20,885 bases of DNA from a virus (IMGVR_UViG_3300036806_000113:1-20885); one strand, 5' to 3'; positions 1 through 5,839 are shown, counted from the stretch's first letter. Notes: generated by a model not told the origin, from the letters alone. Translations and numbers: made by a program.

Positions 1-34
1 CAAGCGCCGGTGTTTGTCTGGCGCCTCATTCAAT

Positions 35-121
35 GCCGAAGTGGCGGAATTGGCAGACGCGCATGGTTCAGGTCCATGTACTCGCAAGGGTGTGGGGGTT
101 CGAGTCCCTTCTTCGGCACCA
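35..121 (+). tRNA. tRNA-Leu (CAG anticodon)
   Basis: The acceptor stem GCCGAAG (35-41) pairs with CTTCGGC (111-117), followed by A118 and an encoded CCA (119-121). The anticodon stem CATGG/CCATG encloses the loop TTCAGGT, giving anticodon CAG at 69-71. A long variable arm with a short stem (ACTC/GGGT around GCAA) is typical of a class II leucine tRNA. The T loop TTCGAGT lies at 99-105. The gene is complete. Its 3' end directly abuts the phage integrase region, so it is probably the integration target and is kept intact by phage DNA. Confidence 0.97.
94..121 (+). other. Probable attL core within tRNA-Leu 3' end
   Basis: Tyrosine integrases of temperate phages often recombine in the T arm and acceptor stem of a tRNA gene. 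Here the tRNA 3' end is followed 151 bp later by an integrase gene reading away from it, the usual arrangement at an integrated end. The exact core cannot be fixed because the partner attR is outside the window. No second copy of the tRNA 3' end was noticed in the window. This is inference from position only. Confidence 0.5.
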
Positions 122-177
122 GAAATTTTCCAGATATTTTTTAAGACCCACTCCTAGAGCCGTTTACCGGCTCCCTA

Positions 178-195
178 GCAACCAGTTGCAACCAG
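178..195 (+). repeat. Tandem direct repeats, candidate integrase arm sites
   Basis: GCAACCAG occurs at 178-185 and again at 188-195, a 10-bp period of about one helical turn. The pair lies between the tRNA and the integrase start. Just before it is an inverted repeat, GAGCCG (157-162) and CGGCTC (168-173). Directly repeated short sites beside attL are typical of integrase arm-binding or excisionase sites, but nothing in the sequence proves binding. Confidence 0.35.
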
Positions 196-272
196 CCGTT
201 TTACTGTCTTTTTGACTTTTTTCAGACAGAATCTCTCTCCTTCCCGGTACTAGGGATCTAGGAGGAGATTGG

Positions 273-1457
273 ATGGCACGATACGGAAACAGGCGAGTCG
301 CGCTACTGCGCTCGGTAAAACTTGAAGGCTCGTGGCGGATGTGCGTCCCGGTCGTGGACGCGAAAGGCCGCGTAAGCCCCGAGTTAGTAAAGGTGAAGGG
401 GAAGCGGCTGACTGTGTCACCAGACACCCCGAGCCGCTGGTACCTTTCGTGGTATGAGGCTGGTCGGAAGAAGTGGCAGAAGGTCTCAGGCGCAAGTCTG
501 AGCGACGCTATAAACGAGCGTACCCGCAAAGAGGCTGCCCTGGTCTCGCGTATGGACGGAACTCCGCTGCCGAACTTCGCGAAGCCGGAGCGTCGGACGG
601 TACAGGACTTCACCGACCAGTTCTTGGTGGACTTAAAACTGACAACTCCCTCTGCGGACGGACTGGCTCTGTACAACGCTGTGATTGAAACTTTCCTAAA
701 GGTGACTCCCACCTTTCCGGAAGAGATCACCGTGACCGACGTGCTGCGCTTCGTCAATGCCTGCCGTAAGCAAGGCCTGTCGGACAGGACTGTTTACAAC
801 CGCTATGTGGCTTTGGGAACGGTGCTTCGTGCAGCCGGAGTTGACCTGAAGAAACTGGTGCCGAAGAGACAGCAACCCACCTTTACCACTGAGGAGCCGG
901 AGCCGTACACCCAAGAGGAAATGGGAGCGTTCTTCAAGGTGGTGGACGATCCTTATTACAGGCTGGTGTTTGAGACGCTGCTCAAGACCGGGATGCGCTA
1001 CCGGGAACTGAACCACTTGGAGTGGAAGGACGTGAACTTGGACGCCAAGACGTTCCGCATAGGCGAGAAAGTGGAGTTGGGCTTCCGGCCTAAGAAGCGG
1101 AAGGGCAGGACGGTCAGCCTCGTGGACGACCTCTGCGTGAAACTCAAGGCGTGGCGGGAACAGAACCCGAAGACACGGTTCGTGTTTGGTACTTCAAACG
1201 ACAAGCCGGACAATCACTGGCTGGAGGCCGTGAAGAAGTACGCGGAGAAGGCCGGGTTCGATCCAGAAGGTTGGAGGCTCCACCGTTTCCGTGCCACTTA
1301 CTGCACATGGGCACTGGAGAGCGGAATGAGCTTGGTCACGCTGATGTCCCAGACAGGACACACGGACTTGAAATCGGTGATGCGCTATTTGAAAGGTGCG
1401 CAGAAGGACAAGGTGCAGCAGCAGTTGAACTCGGTGTTTTCGAAGGCTAAGATTTAA
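273..1457 (+). CDS. int: Tyrosine site-specific integrase
   Basis: This 394-residue phage integrase catalyses recombination between attP and the tRNA-Leu attB site. The C-terminal catalytic domain shows R242 in a GMRYRELNHLEW block, lysines in the RPKKRKG hairpin near 272-277, H337 and R340 in LHRFR, H363 in TGH, and the nucleophile Y372 in MRYLKG. Residues about 108-195 form the SAM-like core-binding domain (GLSDRTVYNRY near 168-178). The basic N-terminus probably binds arm sites. The ATG at 273 has a near-perfect Shine-Dalgarno sequence, GGAGGAG, at 261-267. Length and motifs are complete, so the gene looks functional. It is transcribed away from the tRNA and converges with the minus-strand accessory and late genes. 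Confidence 0.95.
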   Translation: MARYGNRRVALLRSVKLEGSWRMCVPVVDAKGRVSPELVKVKGKRLTVSPDTPSRWYLSWYEAGRKKWQKVSGASLSDAINERTRKEAALVSRMDGTPLPNFAKPERRTVQDFTDQFLVDLKLTTPSADGLALYNAVIETFLKVTPTFPEEITVTDVLRFVNACRKQGLSDRTVYNRYVALGTVLRAAGVDLKKLVPKRQQPTFTTEEPEPYTQEEMGAFFKVVDDPYYRLVFETLLKTGMRYRELNHLEWKDVNLDAKTFRIGEKVELGFRPKKRKGRTVSLVDDLCVKLKAWREQNPKTRFVFGTSNDKPDNHWLEAVKKYAEKAGFDPEGWRLHRFRATYCTWALESGMSLVTLMSQTGHTDLKSVMRYLKGAQKDKVQQQLNSVFSKAKI

Positions 1458-1489
1458 GGGGCTGTCTGGAGTCTTTATGAAACACAGGC

Positions 1490-1990
1490 TTAATCATCAT
1501 CTTCATCTGCTTTTTTGCTAGGGTCTTTGGGCTGATGAGCAGGCTCATCATGCGGGTCACTGCAGCCGATCATTGAGTCTCTTTGCTCGTTTCTGAATGC
1601 ACACGCAATAAACGTTACTGGACCGCCTCTAGTCAAATGCCAGTCATCGTTCGCAATTACTTCAAATGTTACAGGGCCTGATTCATGTGGTTCTGGCTGT
1701 CGCGAACAGGCACGCTTGTTGGTGGCCCTCTGATTGATACAAATTTCGAGGGATACCGGGGTTTTGGAAGGTGAAACTACCAAATCAAAGCTACCGCTAC
1801 CGAATGTCCTAACCTTCTTGGCATGATGCCCAGTCCTAGTCGCCCAATTAGAAAAACTAACTGTGGGTGCAGCGGTTTCGATTTGTTTTTTAGAGAGAAT
1901 ATGATTGATCACGGGTACTGCGATCCCGGCTAATGCGGATATCGCTGCAACCCAAATCGTTGCTTTTGCGGCACCAGAGAGTTTAGCCAT
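1490..1990 (-). CDS. Membrane-anchored protein of unknown function
   Basis: The product has 166 residues. An N-terminal hydrophobic segment at about 10-31 should act as a signal anchor. A soluble region follows with four cysteines (84, 95, 130, 143), which could form disulfides if exported, and a very acidic end (KKADEDDD). I recognise no family. The gene lies alone between the integrase and the NUMOD3-like remnant and is transcribed toward int with only 32 bp between their ends. The start is ATG 1990, but the ribosome site before it is weak (GAACGG). An 8-bp inverted repeat (1995-2002 / 2032-2039) sits just upstream. Position and isolation fit a lysogeny-expressed cargo gene (moron), perhaps acting at the cell envelope. 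That role is inference. Confidence 0.7.
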   Translation of the reverse strand: MAKLSGAAKATIWVAAISALAGIAVPVINHILSKKQIETAAPTVSFSNWATRTGHHAKKVRTFGSGSFDLVVSPSKTPVSLEICINQRATNKRACSRQPEPHESGPVTFEVIANDDWHLTRGGPVTFIACAFRNEQRDSMIGCSDPHDEPAHQPKDPSKKADEDDD

Positions 1991-1994
1991 GACA

Positions 1995-2039
1995 CCGTTC
2001 TTTTCTGCAGCTTGTCGGAACTGCCCAGTTCAAGAACGG
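1995..2039. repeat. Inverted repeat upstream of the 1490-1990 gene
   Basis: CCGTTCTT (1995-2002) and its exact reverse complement AAGAACGG (2032-2039) are separated by 29 bp, immediately before the ATG of the minus-strand gene. It could be an operator or part of the leader. An 8-bp match can also arise by chance. The rest of 1991-2149 shows no gene and no clear sigma-70 promoter. Confidence 0.3.
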
Positions 2040-2149
2040 GAAGAATATACACCCGTACGTGCCGGATGTGCGCAGAAAAGCAAGATTTATCTCAGCTGAT
2101 CTAATTTAGAAATCATTAATGTCGGTAACTTATCTTTGGATATGTCCCT

Positions 2150-2416
2150 TTGCCCACCCATTGCAATGGCCCACACCTGCGGCTCAGCAAAAGAACAGTG
2201 CCTCAAGGATGGGTAACAAGTTTGGCGTGCCAGTCGTGTTCCGTTGAGAAGAGAGCCAAGATCAGAGCGAGCCTCACTGGCGTCAAGCATCCTCCTGAGC
2301 GTGTTGAGAAAAACCAAGCGGCCAGACTCGGTAAGAAATTGACACCGGAGCATCGAGCGAACATTGGTGCAGCGGTGCAAAAATTTAGGGCCACTCTTGC
2401 GGGAGTGGCCCAATAG
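2150..2416 (+). pseudogene. NUMOD3-like homing-endonuclease remnant
   Basis: From about residue 30 the reading frame resembles tandem NUMOD3 modules, the DNA-binding motif attached to GIY-YIG and HNH homing endonucleases: KRAKIRASLTG, then a HPPE helix, then LGKKLTPEHRANIGAA. No catalytic nuclease domain is present. The frame has no ATG: it opens at TTG 2150 just after a stop at 2126, with no ribosome site. A different frame has ATG 2209 (MGNKFG...) and stops at 2247. A +1 shift near there would join it to the NUMOD3 frame, so the gene is probably frameshifted and truncated. Its last codons overlap a minus-strand terminator hairpin. Most likely it is a decayed mobile endonuclease. It may also be an over-read open frame. 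Confidence 0.45.
2379..2411 (-). terminator. Rho-independent terminator ending the 2905-2439 operon
   Basis: On the minus strand, GGGCCACTC (2411-2403) pairs perfectly with GAGTGGCCC (2396-2388) across a 6-nt loop. TAAATTTTTG follows (2387-2378). The nine-pair GC-rich stem plus U-rich tail is a standard intrinsic terminator. It lies 28 bp after the stop of the 66-residue gene. On the plus strand the hairpin is followed by an A-rich stretch, so it works in one direction only. Confidence 0.8.
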
Positions 2417-2438
2417 AAAAAGAAGGCGGAGTGGCTTT

Positions 2439-2639
2439 TTATATGGCTTCTAGCTCCTCCGGCTTCATCCACCAATGCTGAGAGCCGTCCATCTCAAGGT
2501 ATCCATTCCGTTTGACTTTAGCTATGCGCTCTTGGTGCTCGCAACCTTGCCGCCAAAAGCGACACAGTGAACCACGGTATAAATTCTTGCCGTGCTTGTC
2601 CAATCCAATGGGACGTTCCCGAGTTTTGTTCGTTGTCAT
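2439..2639 (-). CDS. Small basic protein, unknown function
   Basis: This 66-residue protein begins at ATG 2639, which overlaps the stop of the preceding gene as ATGA, so the two are translationally coupled. A longer upstream extension of the frame overlaps the previous gene and has no better start. The protein is rich in Lys, Arg and aromatic residues, with two cysteines and a QHWW motif near the end, and has no membrane segment. I do not recognise a family. Coupling to a probable DNA-binding protein suggests a shared regulatory or recombination role, which is inference. The operon ends at the terminator at 2379-2411. Confidence 0.65.
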   Translation of the reverse strand: MTTNKTRERPIGLDKHGKNLYRGSLCRFWRQGCEHQERIAKVKRNGYLEMDGSQHWWMKPEELEAI

Positions 2640-2905
2640 GCGGCCCTCCGGGTTGCGACCGACGCTGCCGTTTTGACGATCTTCGGGAACTTTCCAACCG
2701 CCTTGAGGTATCTCCTGACCACGCTCACACGAGCGTACACGGTGTGCTTGCTCAATCCCTTTGCCTTCAGAGCCTTCTTGTAGCTGGCCAGTGAGGTGTA
2801 CCCGGCAAACGCTTCCAGCACCCATTTATGCAACCACGCCACGCGGGGTTTCTTCGCATACTTCTTCTCGATCTGCTTGATGTAAGTTTCCATTGCCTTC
2901 GTCAT
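2636..2905 (-). CDS. Stand-alone SAM-like (integrase core-binding) domain protein
   Basis: The product is 89 residues, strongly basic. Residues about 45-75 (ALKAKGLSKHTVYARVSVV and the following RRYLKAVG) align by eye with residues 163-190 of the integrase encoded at 273-1457 (ACRKQGLSDRTVYNRY...LRAAGV): GLS, TVY, R and L.A.G are in register. This is the helical core-binding fold of tyrosine recombinases, but no catalytic domain follows. The ATG at 2905 has a strong Shine-Dalgarno (AAAAAGGAG, 10 nt spacing). A later in-frame ATG at 2893 is less well placed. The conserved two-box element at 2961-3000 lies 55 nt upstream. It may bind att or regulatory DNA, or modulate the integrase. It could also be a degenerate integrase N-terminal piece. 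Confidence 0.7.
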   Translation of the reverse strand: MTKAMETYIKQIEKKYAKKPRVAWLHKWVLEAFAGYTSLASYKKALKAKGLSKHTVYARVSVVRRYLKAVGKFPKIVKTAASVATRRAA

Positions 2906-2960
2906 TTTCTTCTGTCTCCTTTTTGTCTTCGAGCGACTTCAGCCGCTGGTTCAGACACAG

Positions 2961-3000
2961 GAGTTATGTCCCGAGTGGTAACAAATTTCACGAACTTTAT
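2961..3000 (-). promoter_or_regulatory. Two-box element, copy A (upstream of 2905 operon)
   Basis: Read on the minus strand, box 1 ATAAAGTTCGTG (3000-2989), 16 variable bases, then box 2 GGGACATAACTC (2972-2961). Both 12-bp boxes and the spacing are identical to copy B at 3735-3774, which faces the other way. It lies 55 nt before the start of the 89-residue protein gene. Conserved boxes with a non-conserved spacer of fixed length suggest a promoter or a two-site regulator target. It does not fit sigma-70 -35/-10 spacing well. The remainder of 2906-3068 shows no gene. Confidence 0.65.
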
Positions 3001-3068
3001 TAGGTGTAGATCGTGTGGGATAGGGCTGTTAAGTCCCAGGCATCGTGCAGAATCATAGCCGGAAGGCC

Positions 3069-3302
3069 TCAGCCCTTGGCAGCATCGTCGGTTGCAGGAA
3101 TTGGGTCAGCGGGAGCCTTGGCAGCGAAGTAATCCTCTTTGACCGAGTGGCCAACCACGATGGCCATGAACGCTGTCATGAAAGCAACGTAGTTGCCATC
3201 CAGCTTTCCGAGAATGTGAAACACGTGGCCGCCGATGAAGAAAGCAATCAGGAAGGAAGTTGTCCGGCCCGTGAGTTTGGCAAAGATTTTGTCGAGCAGC
3301 AT
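3069..3302 (-). CDS. Holin-like small membrane protein
   Basis: The 77-residue protein starts at ATG 3302, which overlaps the previous gene's stop as TAATG. A longer reading of the frame would run into that gene and is rejected. Two hydrophobic segments (about 14-31 and 37-51) are joined by a short turn with Lys and Asp, and a hydrophilic Ala/Pro/Asp-rich tail follows. Size, topology and position beside the distal tail genes fit a class II-type holin, which permeabilises the inner membrane at lysis. No endolysin is seen in the window, so the assignment rests on topology only. Another small membrane protein function is possible. Confidence 0.55.
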   Translation of the reverse strand: MLLDKIFAKLTGRTTSFLIAFFIGGHVFHILGKLDGNYVAFMTAFMAIVVGHSVKEDYFAAKAPADPIPATDDAAKG

Positions 3303-3652
3303 TACTGCTTCTCCACGAACTTCTCCACCGCACCCACCCTGGCGTCGAACTCCACGCGGGTGACAAAGCTCGACATTTGCTCCTTGATGTATTTCACCGT
3401 GATGCACAACTCGTCCAGCTTATCCAGCTTGTTGAGTTTGTGGCGGACATCCTCAATGATCGAGTTGTGGAGCAGGTAATCTTTCTCCAACTGGTTTACT
3501 CGTTTCGACAGCTCGCCATTGCTGACTTTCAGAGCAGCAACGTCAGCGTTGCGTTTAGAAATGATGGCTGCTTGGCGTGTGAGCCAGCCAATGGCTCCAG
3601 AGTGGATAACACCTGACGCGACGGCCAGGACAGTAACAGTGTCAACGTTCAT
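3302..3652 (-). CDS. Membrane-anchored coiled-coil protein, possible lysis accessory
   Basis: The product has 116 residues. A hydrophobic N-terminal segment (about 5-24) is followed by a long charged helical region (about 30-100) with heptad-like Leu/Val spacing (ELSKRVNQLEKDYLL, KLNKLDKLDEL). This is the shape of inner-membrane spanins (Rz type) or holin-associated proteins, and it is coupled to the holin-like gene by a TAATG overlap. No lipoprotein partner gene (Rz1) was found in an alternative frame. The start at ATG 3652 has no good ribosome site. Function is inferred from architecture only. Confidence 0.6.
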   Translation of the reverse strand: MNVDTVTVLAVASGVIHSGAIGWLTRQAAIISKRNADVAALKVSNGELSKRVNQLEKDYLLHNSIIEDVRHKLNKLDKLDELCITVKYIKEQMSSFVTRVEFDARVGAVEKFVEKQ

Positions 3653-3695
3653 AGCGGGAAGCAGCCTCTATTAAGAGGTCGCGTAGTTAGGAAAC

Positions 3696-3718
3696 TCAGC
3701 TGTTATCACCGTAGCTGA
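3696..3718. repeat. Short inverted repeat in the 3653-3819 gap
   Basis: TCAGCT (3696-3701) and AGCTGA (3713-3718) flank an 11-nt loop. A second small hairpin, CCTCT/AGAGG, lies at about 3665-3678. Both lie in the divergent gap between the coiled-coil gene (minus) and the secreted-protein gene (plus). Possible operator or transcript structure, with little support. Confidence 0.3.
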
Positions 3719-3734
3719 TAGAAGAGAAAGCTCC

Positions 3735-3774
3735 ATAAAGTTCGTGTCGAACTTATTCGAGTGGGACATAACTC
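3735..3774 (+). promoter_or_regulatory. Two-box element, copy B (upstream of 3820 gene)
   Basis: Box 1 ATAAAGTTCGTG (3735-3746), 16 variable bases, box 2 GGGACATAACTC (3763-3774), 45 nt before ATG 3820. It is identical in both boxes and in spacing to copy A on the other strand. The ten bases after box 2 are partly alike too (TTGTACTTGA here, CTGTGTCTGA in A). In this copy only, box 1 is part of a perfect 17-bp dyad, AAGTTCG-TGT-CGAACTT (3738-3754), which looks like an added operator. Probably the promoter or control site of the plus-strand gene. Confidence 0.65.
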
Positions 3775-3819
3775 TTGTACTTGAGAGTTGCTGCTTTGAC
3801 TTTCTAAGTAAGGAGAGTT

Positions 3820-4260
3820 ATGAAACAACTGGCCGTAATGATTTTGGCCCTGGCACCCATGCTTGCTGTGGCTCAGCTACCCGATGCACCCAAACCAAAA
3901 GCCGAGCATCACTTCTTCGATAAGACTAACGTCAGCCTCATGGCTCTTAGCTCGGCTGCAATCGCGTCTGACGGTTGGACGACTCGCCAGAACAACGCAG
4001 ACGGCTTCAGCGAAATCAACCCGGTTGCTCGCCCGTTCGTTCGGTCAAATGCGAAAACTGCGCTGTACTTTGGAGGAGCGCAAGCAGCAGTGGTTGGCGG
4101 AATGTATCTGCTGCATCGGACGAACCATCACAAGCTGGAGCGCATTCTGCCTCTCGCAATATCCGGCGTTGAAGGTTTCTGGACGGTTCACAACACCGGG
4201 TTAAGACATCCAGTAATCGCATCTATTCCTGACACCACCAATCAGGTGACCCGGCGATAG
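3820..4260 (+). CDS. Secreted or membrane protein, accessory cargo
   Basis: The product has 146 residues. It has a clear signal peptide (about 1-18, cleavage after AVA), then a Pro-rich LPDAPKPK stretch, a weakly hydrophobic stretch (36-50), an E-x-NP motif (SEINPVARP, 65-72), a hydrophobic segment (about 79-99) and another near 109-122 after HRTNHHKLER. The layout resembles small DUF5658-like or acidobacterial envelope proteins. It has a strong Shine-Dalgarno AAGGAGAG just before ATG 3820, its own upstream element, and reads against the surrounding late genes. That is the pattern of a moron expressed from the prophage. Its function is unknown. Changes to the host envelope, for example to block superinfection, are speculation. 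Confidence 0.75.
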   Translation: MKQLAVMILALAPMLAVAQLPDAPKPKAEHHFFDKTNVSLMALSSAAIASDGWTTRQNNADGFSEINPVARPFVRSNAKTALYFGGAQAAVVGGMYLLHRTNHHKLERILPLAISGVEGFWTVHNTGLRHPVIASIPDTTNQVTRR

Positions 4261-4267
4261 CTTTTCT

Positions 4268-5305
4268 TCAATTTATCCAAACCACCACGGGCATGCGGCT
4301 GCGGACTTCCACGCTGACGGTGCCCAAGTGTGTGATGCTGGAAACTCCCGATGGGACTGCGAATAGCTTGTCGGTGACTTGTCCAAGTGAGGCCGTGGCG
4401 TGCAGACCTGATACGCTGACCACGGCGTCGATTCTCACAAAGCCAAGGGAAGCAGTAGAAGCCAGTCCAACAACATTGATGTTAGCCGTGCCGTTTGTGG
4501 TGACGCTTCCGATTGATCCTGACGCGCTGACGCCCGACACAGGCACGGATATTGTCGCGATGGCCGAACCTAAATGTGTGGTGGAACTGACACCTGTTAC
4601 TGCAACCGTAGCGGTACCAGTGAAGGTCGCAGTACCCAGGCTTGCAGTCGAGGAGAAGCCGACAACGGTCTTTGAAATAGCGGGCACGACCGTGCCGACT
4701 GCTCCTGTTGCGCTAACTCCAGTGACTGCTTTGACAGCAGTGCCAGATGCTGCCGCCGTTCCGATGGAACCTGTTGCTGAAACTCCAGTGGCATTGACGT
4801 TTGCATCAGCGTTGTAGTTTACGGTGACGCGCATCCAGTCCACGCTAACTGTCCCAGGGCCGCCTGCTGTGGATTGGAAAGAAATGTTCCCTACGAAGCT
4901 CCCGGCATTGACCTGCGCTGGAGTCCATGTAGTCCCCCAAAGGTCAGTAGGCCCACCAAAGGTAAAAGTGCTCGCGGTATTCGCAAGCGCACCAGCAGCC
5001 CTATTGGCACTTGCTCCTCCACCACCTTCCATCACTACAGTGTGAAACGCTTCGATGCCATTTACAAATGCATTGCCATTTACTTCGAGCGTGATGCCGA
5101 CAATTGTGGCAGTCGAAGGGATGCTGAAATTGAATACGCCGCCACGGAGATCGTCCGTGATCGCGACGCCAGGAAGACAAGTAGCAGTGCTTCCGTCGTT
5201 CGCTTCGATATTTGTCGGGTTTGTCCACGCAACAGTGCCGCCACCAATCGTGTTGGTAGAGCCGGTAGCTGCTGTCGGGAAATTTGGCCCCTGTGTCAGA
5301 GACAT
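4268..5305 (-). CDS. Distal repeat fibre protein (20-22-residue repeats)
   Basis: The product has 345 residues. Residues 1-165 form a beta-rich domain of a kind seen in phage and exported proteins (W.NP.N...DG.TAT near 26-43, LWGTTWTPAQVN near 122-133, VSVDWMRVTVNY near 153-164). Residues about 166-333 are eight repeats of 20 or 22 residues with the core GVSSTASLGT, followed by a short tail. The gene at 15557-16924 uses the same repeat. It starts at ATG 5305 after an AAAGGA ribosome site and lies immediately downstream of a terminator, so its expression may depend on readthrough. Position after the tail-tip genes suggests a surface-exposed tail appendage or decoration. Receptor binding is inference. 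Confidence 0.8.
   Translation of the reverse strand: MSLTQGPNFPTAATGSTNTIGGGTVAWTNPTNIEANDGSTATCLPGVAITDDLRGGVFNFSIPSTATIVGITLEVNGNAFVNGIEAFHTVVMEGGGGASANRAAGALANTASTFTFGGPTDLWGTTWTPAQVNAGSFVGNISFQSTAGGPGTVSVDWMRVTVNYNADANVNATGVSATGSIGTAAASGTAVKAVTGVSATGAVGTVVPAISKTVVGFSSTASLGTATFTGTATVAVTGVSSTTHLGSAIATISVPVSGVSASGSIGSVTTNGTANINVVGLASTASLGFVRIDAVVSVSGLHATASLGQVTDKLFAVPSGVSSITHLGTVSVEVRSRMPVVVWIN
4307..4810 (-). repeat. Coding repeat array, eight 60/66-bp units
   Basis: Eight units of 20 or 22 codons encode residues about 166-333 of the fibre protein. Each carries a G-V/F/L-S-S/A-T-A-S-L/I/V-G core flanked by alternating hydrophobic and small residues, consistent with repeated beta hairpins. 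Units have diverged at the DNA level, so recent slippage is not evident. Confidence 0.8.
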
Positions 5306-5322
5306 GCGCCCATTCCTTTATC

Positions 5323-5356
5323 AAAAAGGGGACGAACGCAGTTAACGCTCGTCCCC
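5323..5356 (-). terminator. Intrinsic terminator between two fibre genes
   Basis: On the minus strand, GGGGACGA (5356-5349) pairs with TCGTCCCC (5335-5328), with extra pairing possible inside the loop (GCG/CGT). TTTTT follows at 5327-5323. It lies 22 bp after the stop of the 5378-5839 gene and 18 bp before the start of the repeat fibre gene. It would end or sharply reduce transcription of the late operon before the last fibre gene unless an antiterminator acts. Confidence 0.85.
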
Positions 5357-5377
5357 CAAGAGGCACCAAAAACTCAA

Positions 5378-5839
5378 TTAGGCGAGACGGATGATCGCAT
5401 TGGATGCGTCAGCAGTCGGCAGGGTGATGGTGAAAGTTCCGGACGTGTCAGTGATCGTTCCACCAAAGCTGATTACAGCCACTGCCTTATTGCCTTGGGT
5501 GCTGTTATAAATCACGGCCCCAATCGCTGAAATCGAGGAAGCCGCCCAAGATGGGTCAGTCGTCCAGTCGATCCACGCGGTAGTTCCAGATGAGCTGGTA
5601 GTAAATCCGCTCATTGCGACACCACCAGTCGTGTACCCTGTGCCAGAGGCTTCGTCTGTGCCGACGTTAGCCGTAGTAGGGGAGCCTGTACCCGGTGTGC
5701 CAACGTTCGTCACAGCGGCATCGTAGGTGCCTGTGGCCCCGACTTTGAGCAAGAGGATTTTGTAGGTGTCTGAGGAAAGATGGACACCGCTGAGCAGTTC
5801 TTTCTTGTATGACGTGCAGAGTGCTGATGTTACGGACAT
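5378..5839 (-). CDS. Phage tail-fibre-associated protein, hypothetical
   Basis: The 153-residue protein opens with SALCTSYKKELLSGVHLSSDTYKI, continues into a Thr/Ser/Gly-rich middle, and ends with a beta-rich part (AVAVISFGGTITDTSGTFTITLP). Proteins of this pattern (short helix, then a GVH...DTYKI-type strand) are common among distal tail and appendage genes of siphoviruses and have no assigned activity. A strong Shine-Dalgarno (AAGGAGACATAAAAT before ATG 5839) suggests high expression. It is the last gene before the terminator at 5323-5356. Probably structural, exact position in the virion unknown. Confidence 0.65.
   Translation of the reverse strand: MSVTSALCTSYKKELLSGVHLSSDTYKILLLKVGATGTYDAAVTNVGTPGTGSPTTANVGTDEASGTGYTTGGVAMSGFTTSSSGTTAWIDWTTDPSWAASSISAIGAVIYNSTQGNKAVAVISFGGTITDTSGTFTITLPTADASNAIIRLA

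Noticed and set aside
33-215. 60-codon open frame over the tRNA
   Set aside because: It is simply the tRNA-Leu sequence and flanking DNA read as codons.
2087-2475. Minus-strand open frames over the NUMOD3-like remnant
   Set aside because: They run through the terminator hairpin, have no ribosome site and show no recognisable pattern. The plus frame has the family-like motifs.
3738-3754. AAGTTCG-TGT-CGAACTT as a LexA box
   Set aside because: The half-site order is reversed relative to the GAAC-N4-GTTC type, the spacing does not fit GTTC-N7-GTTC, and the dyad is absent from element copy A.
4307-4810. Repeat array as a CRISPR or diversity-generating target
   Set aside because: Units are divergent, in-frame coding repeats with no identical repeat/spacer pattern. 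No reverse transcriptase or template repeat is present in the window.
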